Shown in pieces: positions 1 to 8,457 of a stretch of DNA of 64,000 nt. A model generated the notes under the pieces. That model was not told the DNA's origin. It was given only the letters and a program-made list of their open reading frames with translations, and did no database searches. This stretch comes from Choricystis sp. odSpoLacu1. Taxonomy: Eukaryota; Chlorophyta; Trebouxiophyceae. The position numbers were made by a program, and so were the translations under genes. Position 1 is the first letter of the stretch. Every line of letters starts with the position of its first letter. The stretch lies in contig OY253651.1 in NCBI GenBank assembly GCA_958009055.1, positions 496,001 through 560,000 of the forward strand, written 5' to 3'.

Positions 1-1550
1 CGGCGAGGCGCCACTTGAGGACACCGAGCGGCGCGCCGGGGGGGAAGGGGCGCGCCGCATCTTTCAACCGCAGCACCGAATCGCCCGCGTAGGCGGCTTT
101 GTCGATGTTGGGGTGCGTCTTGAACGCAAAACCGGCGGCGGCGGCGGCGGTGGTGTCCACGGTGAGGGCGACGCGGCATGCGTCTGGCGCGTGGACGGCA
201 AGGGACAGGGTGCCGCTAATCTCCACGCCCTCCACGCCGCCATCCTTGAGCAGGGTGGCAGCCACGCGTTCGTCCAGGGCCACGGTGAGTGGTTCGCCCG
301 GGGGTGGGGGAGGGGGCGGGGCGGGGCCGCCCGCCGCCGCAGCTGCCGCGGCTGCTGCGGCCGCAGCAGCCACATCCACCCCTTCCGCCCTCAACGCGTC
401 CGCCAGGGAGCGGCCACGGCCGCCGCCCGCGCCCAGCTGCAGGCCGCGGCGCGGGGCGGCGGCGACGGGGCTAGAGGAGGCTGGGGCGGGCGCCGCGGGG
501 GGCGGGACGGCGGGGGCGCCGTAGCCACCAGCAATGGCAAACCCGCCGCCTCCGCCACCGCCGTAGCTGCCGCCACCGACGCCACCACCATATGGCACGC
601 CGCCACCATAGCCCGGGCCGCCACCGCCGCCCCCAGACGGGCGCCCCGAGCGCGCGTCCGCCTTCGCGCGCTCGATTTCGGCCGCCTTCCTCTTCATCGC
701 GTCCCGCGTGTCCGCCACCTTGCTCGCGATGATCATCTTGTGCAGCTTCTCCTCGTGCGACTCCATCTCGCACGCCGCCCGCACGGAAGTGGGGGTGGCG
801 GCGTCGCGGATGCCGAGCGCTTCGTCAAAGGCGAAGAGCAGGTCAAAGGCGGCGTGGGCGACGCCGTCTTCGTCGACGGGATGGACGTAGTCGGGCACGA
901 TCTGGGGTGGGTGGGTGTGTGGGTAGTGGGTGGAATGATGTGTCGTTGGCACACGGGCGGACCCACTCTATCTTCTTTTTTTCCTCCCCCCCACACGCAC
1001 CTTGGCCAGCAGGCGCAGCGTTTCCAGATCCTCCAGAATGTTGGACCCTTTGTTGGTGATGATGAGCAGGTAGAGTGACTGTGGAGAATGATGGTGGGAG
1101 GGTCGTGAGGGATTGCGTTTTTCGATCGCGCGTCGATGTTTGCCTCTCCGCCCCGCAGCGCGCCGCAACCCCTCGCGCCCCCCCCCCCCCCACACACACA
1201 CACACACACATCCCTCCACCAATTCCTCCTCAAACTCACTTCCAGCGGTTGGTACAGGTAGCGCACGTTCTCCGTCTCCACCACCGTGTGCTGCCGCGCG
1301 CCGCCCCCCGACGCGGCCAGCTTGGGCAGGGCAGCCAGGAGCCCCTCCACGCGGGCGCGCGTCATCTCCACAAACTGGCGGGAGACGAGGGCTGTGTGGG
1401 AAAGGGGGAGGGGAGGCGGTTGAGTGGGCAGAGAGAGGGAAAAAAACCGATGCGCGCAGCCATCGCGCGTCCCGCTCGCGTTTCCCTCCGTCCCGGGTCC
1501 AACTCACCACGCCCCGACTTGGACACGATGCTGGCGGCGAGGACGACCAT
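1..1550 (-). CDS. ARCN1: Coatomer subunit delta (delta-COP), 3' end outside window
   Basis: Delta subunit of the COPI coat that drives Golgi-to-ER vesicle budding; it belongs to the adaptin medium-chain family, with an N-terminal longin-like domain and a C-terminal mu-homology domain (MHD). Four exons are visible: 1550-1508, 1391-1240, 1078-1001 and 901-1; the splice phases join cleanly. The protein starts [20 protein letters not shown] and continues through [31 protein letters not shown] and [13 protein letters not shown], all hallmark delta-COP segments. A Gly-rich then Ala/Pro-rich hinge (about 600-300) precedes the start of the MHD, which runs off the left edge. Intron 2 holds a long C run followed by (CA)n. 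The hinge is longer and more low-complexity than in animals. The identification is firm; only the C-terminus is missing. Confidence 0.95.
1178..1210. repeat. C homopolymer plus (CA)n microsatellite in delta-COP intron
   Basis: About 14 C residues are followed by about ten CA units, lying in the intron between delta-COP exons 2 and 3. CA-rich tracts recur next to many splice acceptors in this window. Confidence 0.9.
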
Positions 1551-1779
1551 GGTGTGAGGGAGAGAGGGGGGGTCGCGGTGCAGGAGAGGGAAAGAGGCGC
1601 GCTCCGCACACCCGCGTTTTCTTCGGGCGGTCTGAGACGACCGCCCAAATTTTTCGGTTTCACTTCTCGCGTTTTCTTCGCGGTTGGGCGCGACGCGCGC
1701 CTGTGTCTGCGCACGCACACAGGCCTGCGCACTGTGCCAGGCGCTCACACACGTGCGCGCACGACCAGACCCTCCCCGC
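1551..1779. promoter_or_regulatory. Divergent promoter region between delta-COP and a small membrane protein gene
   Basis: About 230 bp separate two divergent start codons. The stretch contains a T-rich patch at about 1645-1685. No clear TATA box is seen. The role as a shared promoter is inferred from geometry alone. Confidence 0.4.
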
Positions 1780-2327
1780 ATGCGTGCCGCCCACCCACCC
1801 CCCTCCGCGCGCTGTGCCGCACGCCTCCCCCCGGTCGCTGCCTGGCCCGGCCGCCGGCGCGCCCCCCCGCCCTCCCCCCCCGACGGCCCTCCCCGCCCCA
1901 AGAAGAGGGGCGACCCCGCGGCCGAGGACGCGTATGAAGGGTGGGCCGCGCCGCCACCTCCCGGCGTGTGGGGCGTGACCCGGCTGGACGACGGCACCGT
2001 GGTGGACGCGCTGTACGAGGTGAGAGAGGAAAAGGAGGATGGTTAGGGAGGAAGGCGTGAGGGACAGGGAGAGCAGGCAGGGATGAAAAGGCACTCACTC
2101 GTTTCCTATCTGCTCCTCCAACCCCCCCGCAGGACGACGGCTCCCCCGAGCTCGTCGCCCAAAACGTGCTCGCCATCTCCCTGGCCCTGCTCCTGGCCGC
2201 CGCCCTGGGCGGCATGGCGCTGCGCGTGCTGGCGGTGGCGACTGCGCTTGCGGCAGCGGCACTGCGCTACACCGTCATTGCCGTGCTGCTGCTGTTCTTT
2301 GCCATCGTGTTCACGCCGAGGCGGTAG
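1780..2327 (+). CDS. Small predicted membrane protein, unknown function
   Basis: Two exons, 1780-2019 and 2133-2327 (phase 0 junction, GTGAGA donor, CCGCAG acceptor), give 144 residues. The N-terminal half is Pro/Arg-rich. The middle carries an acidic stretch with the motif WGVTRLDDGTVVDALYE. The C-terminal 60 residues form two closely spaced hydrophobic helices (LAISLALLLAAALGGMAL and YTVIAVLLLFFAIVF) ending in TPRR. I do not recognise the family. An in-frame upstream ATG at 1684 would add 32 Cys/Arg-rich residues; 1780 is preferred because the segment before it looks like leader sequence. The organelle is unknown, although an Arg-rich N-terminus would fit a plastid or mitochondrial transit peptide. 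Confidence 0.6.
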
Positions 2328-2426
2328 AGAGTTAGACAACTTGATTGGGCAGTGCTTTTTGTTTTTACACATCAGTGTTGTCAATACTTTTTTCTGAGTC
2401 TTCACTTCGTTCTTCTCTCTCTCTTC

Positions 2427-3176
2427 TCACTTTTCTCCTCCACCATCCATCACCAACCTCCCCACATAGCACGACGCCAGCAGCGCGTGCGCGTTGACCC
2501 AGGCGTGGGTCGCGTCAAACAGGCGGGTGGCGTCGCGTCCATAGGCTGGGGCCAGGACGCTTGCACCTCCCGGGTGAAAGGCAGCGTAGCGGGACACATC
2601 GTACACCCGCCCCCGCAACACGGTCCACGCGTTGTCAGGGTGGGAGTGGACGGCCACCTCGGCGGGGGTGACGGTGCGTGGGGGTGGGGCTGAGTGGGGG
2701 AAGGGGGAAGGGAAAGGGTGAGCTTGTTTTTTCATGTTTGCTTTCCGCACCACGTCACACCACCACAACATCCACACTCACGCTTGGTCTCGGCCGCTCT
2801 CCGCATCCAGTCGACTTGGGAGTAGCCTTTCTCCAGGGGCACCTTGCCACGGTGCGAGGGCGGTGCAGTGGGCGCTTCGGGAAGCTGTGTAGGTGTGTGG
2901 AAAAAGGGAGGGATGTCAGCGTGTCCATGTTGACGTGTGCGCGTGTTCCGCCTGAAGCGACAGACGGGCGGGCGGCAGGGGGAGACGGTGGCCGCCACGT
3001 GCTGACGTTGTGCGGAGAAGCTCCATCAGTCGCGGACGACTCACCGCTGGCGCCGTCACTCCGCTGCCCGCCGTTGTCACAGTGGCGCCCGCGATCAGCG
3101 GGTTGACAGCCCGCTGCTGCGCGGGGCGCGGTGGTGGCGGAGGCATACTGCCGTCGCCTCCGGTCTCCAGCGGCAT
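2427..3176 (-). CDS. RLF: Cytochrome b5 domain protein, RLF / NCB5OR-like
   Basis: Heme-binding cytochrome b5-type protein of about 165 residues. Exons are 3176-3045, 2884-2782 and 2689-2427; lengths sum to a whole number of codons. Exon 1 encodes a Pro-rich leader. Exon 2 encodes the conserved pre-domain motif KVPLEKGYSQVDWMRRA, characteristic of plant RLF (reduced lateral root formation) and related NCB5OR N-termini. Exon 3 holds the b5 fold: SHPDNAWTVLRGRVYDVSRY, then FHPGG and HAWVN, whose histidines are the expected axial heme ligands, and a final CYVGRL. No flavin-binding oxidoreductase domain follows, so this is the stand-alone RLF form rather than NCB5OR. Its 3' end is 100 bp from the convergent membrane-protein gene. 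The electron donor is unknown. Confidence 0.9.
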
Positions 3177-3277
3177 GGCGAGAAAGGGCGGAGTGGCGAC
3201 GTGTGTGGCGACAACACAGTCACTTCAATTTGCTTTTGCGCCCTCTGCCTCCCTCAAAAACACTCCCAAAAACCACC
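3177..3277. promoter_or_regulatory. 101-bp divergent promoter between cytochrome b5 and glutaredoxin genes
   Basis: Only 101 bp separate the two divergent start codons, including CACTTCAATTTGCTTTTG and several Cs just before the glutaredoxin ATG. The two encoded proteins are both redox proteins, so co-expression is plausible but unproven. Confidence 0.45.
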
Positions 3278-3707
3278 ATGGACCTCGTCAAAGACCTCAT
3301 TGCCACCAAGCCTATATTGGGTGCGCGCGTGTGGAAAGAGGGAGTGAAATGAAAGCGCACGCGCGCCCCGACACGCCAACGTGTTCACCGACCGCCTTTC
3401 CACCAACCGCCGACCCGCCCTCCTCCCCCCCCGCCAACCAGCTTTCAGCAAAACCTATTGCCCATTTTGTACGAAAGCCAAGAACGCGTTGCGCGACGTG
3501 CTGGGCCCACGCGCCGACGCGTTGACGGTAATCGAACTGGACAAACGTGCCGACGGTGCCGCCATCCAGTCCGCGCTCGCGTTCACGGGGGCCACATCCG
3601 TGCCCCGAGTCTTCATTGGCGGCAAGTTCATCGGCGGCGGCGACGACACGGTGGCCCTCGCCAAATCGGGGGAGCTGAAAAAGCTGATCGACGCGGCGCT
3701 GGCGTGA
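3278..3707 (+). CDS. Glutaredoxin, dithiol class I (CPFC)
   Basis: Glutathione-dependent disulfide oxidoreductase of 102 residues. Exon 1 is 3278-3320 and exon 2 is 3442-3707; one base of exon 1 and two of exon 2 complete the Ala codon before FSKTYCPFCTKAK. The dithiol active site CPFC lies at about residues 20-23. SVPRVFIGGKFIGGGDDT supplies the cis-Pro and the glutathione-binding GG motif. No targeting peptide is visible, so a cytosolic site is likely. A TGTAATGTAG about 65 bp after the stop resembles the TGTAA polyadenylation signal known from green algae. Confidence 0.95.
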
Positions 3708-3926
3708 TTGGTGTTTTGTTCTCTCGCTCCCCCATAAAACGCCATGTTTTCCATAACCCGGTTGGTGATGTGTGTAATGTAGTTTGCACGAGCAGGGCAC
3801 GCAAACAAAAGAAAGGAAAAGGGATCGCGGGAGAAAAGAGTTAAAATTAAACTGTTTCACACTATCCCGTCGTAACCCTCCCCCACCCACCCTCACTCCG
3901 CCTGCCCCGTCCACAAGCAACACCTC

Positions 3927-5796
3927 TCACCACCGCACCTTGTCATACGAAAACATATCGTGGACACCACCCTCCGCCTGCGCCGCCCCCGACCGCGCTT
4001 CGAGCCTGGCGGCCCCTGTGCCCACCGCCGCGCGGGCGGCCTCGATCGACCGCACCCCCATGTCCTGGAAGCCTTGGCGCACCGCTTGTGCGAGGAAGGG
4101 CACAGTCCGTGCGACAGACCCTTTCGCTTTCACAGTCCCCGACACACCCTGCGCAATCTTCAACGCTTGCGAGTCGGACAGGTAGCGCGCTTCGGAGCCC
4201 TGCTCCATGGCGGCGAGGGACCCCATCCCGCGATACGCTTTGACGCGGGTGCCGCCGATTTCAAAAAAGTCGCCCGGCGCTTCGTCTGTGCCCGCAAACA
4301 GCGACCCACACATGACCGTGCTGGCGCCCAGGGCCAGCGCCTTGGTGATGTGGCCCGAGTTTTGGATGCTGCCGTCCGCGATGGTGGGCACACCCGCCGC
4401 GTTGGCCACGCGCGACACGTGAAACACGGCGGACGCTTGGCCGCGCCCCACGGCGCACACCTCCTGCGTCGTGCAGATGGAGCCCGATCCCATGCCGACG
4501 CGCAGAGCGTCAGCGCCGGCCTCGATCAGGGTGCGCGACTGGCGCCCGGTGACGACGTTGCCACAGATGACATCGATCCCCGGGTGCGCTTTCTTGATGT
4601 GGGCCAGCATCGCCAGCTGGAACGATGACTCCCCCTGGCTCGAGTCCAGCACGATGGCGTCGACACCTGCTTCCACCAGGGCCGCGACGCGGGCGCGGTC
4701 GCCGTCCCGGGTGCCGACCGCGGCGGCGAGCATGGGGCGGCCGTCGGACGAGAGGGAGGGTGTGCCCGCGCGCGGCGCGGAGGCGGCTGCAGCGGCTGCA
4801 GCCCGGGTGGCGACGCGCAGCAGGGCGCCAGCCTCGTCGACAATCGGCAGGGTGGACAGGGAGGGCGTGGCGCGCAGGGTGGCGACTGCATCAGCCGCGG
4901 TGGTGGACGAGGGCGCGGTCACCACGTCCCGCGCCATGATCTCGCTCACCGCCGTCGTCGGGTCCCGCACAAACGCCCAGTCGGCGGGGGCCACGACGCC
5001 CAGCAGGTGTCCCCCCATAGCGCCGGTGTCGGTGACGCAGACGGCGACGCCGCCCGCGCAGGACGCAAGAGCGCGCCGCGCGTCGGCCACGGCCGCGTCG
5101 GCCGCCACGACAGCAGCATCCCCCACAAACCCGATGGGGGTGCGCTTGACGAGGGACGCTTGGGCCACTTGGGCGGCAACCGAGCAGTTGTAGTGCAGAA
5201 CGCCCAGCCCGCCGAGCGACGCCATCGCGTGCGCCATGCGGCCTTCAGTCACGGTGTCCATGGGGGACGAGAGGATGGGGACGGACAGGGTGAGATTGCG
5301 GGTGGCGCGGGTGGTGAGGTCGACCTGTGAGTGTGTGGGTGTGTGGGTAGGTGGTGTGTGGGGGAAGCTCCGCCCACCTGTTTCCCTCTCATTCTCTGCC
5401 TCACCTCGTGCGCTCCAAAGTCGATGAAGCCGGGCATGAAGATGACGTCGTCATATGTGTAGGTGGTGCCCTGGCCAAACAGGGAGGCAGCGGTGGTGCC
5501 TGTGTGAAGGGTGGGTGGGAGGGAGCGCGCGTCGAAAAAACGGTGCGTGAATCGGGGGTGCGCCCCTGCCTGCTAGCATCGCTCCGTCAATGCTTCCAAC
5601 CCTCCACCAAGCAACATGGTCAGACCAAACACACGCCGTCGGTGCCGCGACCGCGGGCGTGGCCGCCACTGGCGGCGGGAGGGGGCGATGCGCGCGGCGG
5701 CCGATTTTTGATTCGCGCCCGCAATGTTTTTCGATTGCCGGTTGGCGCCGCGTCGCCGCATCAGCACGCACCGTCTTGCACGTCTTCGTCGGCCAT
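3927..5796 (-). CDS. IMPDH: Inosine-5'-monophosphate dehydrogenase
   Basis: Catalyses the NAD-dependent oxidation of IMP to XMP, the committed step of guanine nucleotide synthesis. Exons 5796-5772, 5499-5405 and 5324-3927 join in phase to a 505-residue protein, the usual family length. The start is [22 protein letters not shown] opens the barrel. Two shortened CBS (Bateman) domains occupy roughly residues 105-220. The catalytic loop [15 protein letters not shown] places the nucleophilic Cys at about residue 324, and [15 protein letters not shown] is the IMP/flap region. The protein ends YDKVRW, without an SKL-type extension. It is convergent with the glutaredoxin gene, with a 220 bp spacer. 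Confidence 0.97.
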
Positions 5797-5963
5797 GTCG
5801 GTGGAGGAGGTGTGAAGGGATAGAAAGAGGCGATGGGCCGCCGACGACACAAAAAAGACAACAAAAAAGACAAACGACGGTCGGACTGTGTGCCTGTGCG
5901 CGCGGCGGACAACTGATCAACCACGAAAGCCAGGACACAGCCCCCCACCACCACCACACCAAC

Positions 5964-5971
5964 AAAAAAAA
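5964..5971 (-). terminator. T8 RNA polymerase III terminator of SRP RNA
   Basis: Eight consecutive T on the minus strand immediately follow GACCGACCGC, the predicted 3' end of the SRP RNA. Confidence 0.75.
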
Positions 5972-6270
5972 GCGGTCGGTCGTTACGACCCCCGAGCGCG
6001 GGTAACCCCCGCCGCCCACTATCCGAGCTGTCTGCTCACCAACCAGTGCTGGCGTGCGCGCTGCTCCCTTTCGGGCCTGACGCGGTGCACGCCACCTAGG
6101 CGGTGTGGGGGTGACCAGCCTCCGCCAGCATCCCCACCCGCGCAAAGGCTTTGAGCAGACTCGGAATCGTCGCGGTGACGTCAGAAACACGAACGGGCCC
6201 TAACCCAGGGGCCGGCCCTCCAGGCGACCGCCAGACCTCGCTTGAGTTACAGCGCAGACGCGACCCTGGC
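5968..6270 (-). ncRNA. SRP RNA: Signal recognition particle RNA (7SL / SRP RNA)
   Basis: About 303 nt, the usual eukaryotic SRP RNA length. The minus strand shows the nearly invariant helix 8 core GTCAGGCCCGAAAGGGAGCA (around 6081-6060): a GNRA tetraloop closed by CCC/GGG and flanked by the CAG and AGCA sides of the symmetric loop that bind SRP54. The 5' part has the Alu-domain TGTAAC U-turn after GCCAGGGTCGCG. The long helix 5 is visible as TCCGAG and TCTGCTC pairing with GAGCAGA and CTCGGA on the far side. A TATA box lies 28-33 nt upstream and a T8 run terminates it, as expected for Pol III. No protein gene fits this interval. Exact ends are inferred from the TATA spacing and the T-run. Confidence 0.85.
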
Positions 6271-6297
6271 CATCGACTAAAATCCATTTATTGAGGG

Positions 6298-6303
6298 TAT
6301 ATA
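6298..6303 (-). promoter_or_regulatory. TATA box of SRP RNA gene
   Basis: TATATA on the minus strand, 28-33 nt before the predicted RNA 5' end. It is one of the few clear TATA boxes in the window. Confidence 0.7.
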
Positions 6304-6310
6304 GGTTTGG

Positions 6311-6324
6311 CGGGGGGGGGGGGG
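6311..6324. repeat. G14 homopolymer
   Basis: A run of about 14 G lies just upstream (minus sense) of the SRP RNA TATA box. The rest of 6325-6571 is T/A-rich spacer and the 3' UTR of the YHYH gene; no gene is seen there. Confidence 0.85.
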
Positions 6325-6571
6325 GTCGAGGCGTGGTGGTGTTTTTTGTGTTTTTCGTTTTTTCCACAACCGAAAAAAAAACTTTCCACCCGTGATGAAA
6401 AAAGCTTTTCCAAGTTAAAAAATAATGATGTTGAGTGTCATCTCAATGTATATCGTGTGCGCGTGTGTGTGAGTAAAGGTGAAGATGTCGAACCGACCTT
6501 TGCTACGCCTCTTCTCAACAAAACACGCCCTCACTCACGACCCCATCATTCTCCACTCCCTTTTTGAACGC

Positions 6572-8123
6572 TCACACCGGGTTTTCGGTCGCAACCGCTT
6601 TCGCGTTCAGCGCGACAGACGCACGCTCCAGCGCGGTGTCCGCGGCCGCCACCAGCGCGGCCGCTTTCCCCGTCTTATTGACGGCGGCGACCGCCGCGTT
6701 CAGCTCTGCCTCCACGTTGCGCAGCTTGGCGGCGGCGGCCGACCGCGAGTAGAGAGGCAGGTTGGTCTCCCGCATGTCGGTCGAACCGAGCGCCCTGTAG
6801 TAATCCACCGACCCGCGGAAGCAGCCGACCGAAAACGGGTACTCGCGGTTCAAGTGGTAGTGGTAGGTCACGGTCGGCACGCCATCCCCATCCAGCACGG
6901 GGCCGACATGGCCGTGGCACTTGTCCAGCTTGGCGTTGGGGATCATCGCGCCATCCACGTCGCGCGGGCCATAGATGCCGAACCCGTCGAGTGCGTACCC
7001 AAAGAGAGGGGAGTGGCCTTTGGTGCCCTGGTTGGGGAAGCAGCGCCACGAGTAGGCGTGGTAGTGGTACTGGTTGGAGTAGGGGTGCCCAAAGCACGCG
7101 TCCATGGGGAGCACATTTGTCGGGGAGTAGTACTGGCCGTTGGAGTCGGGCGCCAGTTCGACATGCCACACGCCCCCCGTCAGCGCGACGCCCACGATGA
7201 GACTGTCGATGGGGTAGTAGCCGGTGGCCACCGGTTTCAGGGGCAGGGACGAGGTCAGGTTGTAGGGCGCGACGTAGATCTCGTCAGACGTGTCGTTGGG
7301 TTGGTAGGGTTGCCTCGTCGCCGGGTTGGTGCCCGCCGGCAGCGACGCGTAATAAGGATACGCCGCCGTCCCCGCCTGCACAGGAAAGTTGCCGATCGGC
7401 GTGGTGGGCAGGCCATTGCCCACAAAATGGCGGTACTTGCCGTCGGTCGACATGGCCAGGACACTGCCCGCCGGGTCGATGGAAGTCGCGGGGTTGGCGC
7501 CCACCACGTACGGAATGGATGCCAGAATCAACTCATTCGTCTGAGTGTTGGTCCAAGGCGTGCCAGACTGGCTGAGGGCGGCAGACACGGCTGCGACCGA
7601 CCCAAAGGTTGCGGGGCCCTGGGCGATGCACTGCTGATTCTTGGCGCACGTGACCGTGGACGACCCGTTGACCGCGGTGACGAGGGTGGCGAACGCGTCC
7701 GAGGCGCCCGGCTTGGGGGGCAGTTTGGAGGCCAGCTTGGCGGCCAGGGTGGAGGCGTTGAACTGTGGTGTGTCGTCGTCGTTGGGGTGTGTCGTCGTTG
7801 GGGTGTCGAGTGCGCGCGTTTTTTTTGAAATGGGCGGCCCCCTCCCCCCCCCACTTGCGGGCGCGCCCTCCGCCCCACGCCACACGCCCCCACGCCCCCA
7901 CGCAACCGACATGTGTCGAAGCGAGGAGTGCACGGCTGGAGGCTCCGAAAGAAAGGGTGCAGCCGCACCGCTGCATGCTGCCCGTTGCGCGCAGCCACGG
8001 ACGCACTCGCCGCCTCCCTGGACGCCGCCTCTCCGGTACGCACGCACGCACCTGGATGCCAGCTGCGTGGGGGGCCAGCGGGCTGGCCACCACGGCGGCC
8101 AACAGGGCGCGCAGGGGCGGCAT
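6572..8123 (-). CDS. Secreted YHYH-domain protein
   Basis: Exon 1 (8123-8052) encodes a signal peptide, MPPLRALLAAVVASPLAPHA, and a phase 0 intron of 289 nt joins it to exon 2 (7762-6572), giving 420 residues. The YHYH family is named for the motif seen twice here, in NQYHYHAYSWRCF and VTYHYHLNREYPF. Other conserved pieces are LPMDACFGHPY, GHSPLFGYALDGFGIYGPRD and DKCHGHVGPV. Cys residues are spaced as in an extracellular protein. Histidine-rich YHYH domains are common in marine microbial proteomes, but no biochemical role is established; metal binding is a reasonable guess only. The C-terminal 60 residues form an Ala-rich amphipathic helix. The 3' UTR runs towards the SRP RNA gene. Confidence 0.88.
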
Positions 8124-8457
8124 CGTGTTTTGGTATTTGTTTTTTTGTGTTGTGTTTGGGGCGCGCGGGCGCGCGTGTGTGTAGGGGGTGGTCACGTGTT
8201 TTTCGCAGCCCACGCCCGACCAGCGTCGGTGACTCCTTGGCACGTTTGGCGATTGGAGTGGATGGTTTCTGTTGAGCAAACTTGAGGATCATCGTGTTGT
8301 CGTACACGCACCACTGAAAAAACAAAATCACACCACCCTCACCACACCGTTCCACCACCACCACACACACACAGCTGAACCCTCCACATACACACAGATC
8401 GATGCAAAAGAATCAGAAACCCCGGCGAAAAAACACACAAAGAAAAATGAAACACAC
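8124..8457. other. Spacer between MDN1 3' end and YHYH gene 5' end
   Basis: 334 bp containing a CA-rich tract (about 8325-8375) and T-rich DNA just upstream of the YHYH ATG. It holds the 3' UTR of midasin and the presumed YHYH promoter. No further gene is seen. Confidence 0.5.

Noticed and set aside
113..1078. A 321-codon Gly/Arg-rich plus-strand frame
   Set aside because: Antisense to delta-COP exons 3-4, whose translation matches the family closely; the plus frame has no domain and crosses an intron.
5888..6190. Short ORFs of about 60-200 codons overlapping the SRP RNA locus
   Set aside because: The conserved RNA motifs, TATA box and T8 terminator explain this stretch better than any of the low-complexity translations.
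6479..7828. A 449-codon plus-strand frame
   Set aside because: Antisense shadow of the YHYH gene; composition is Arg/His/Gly junk.
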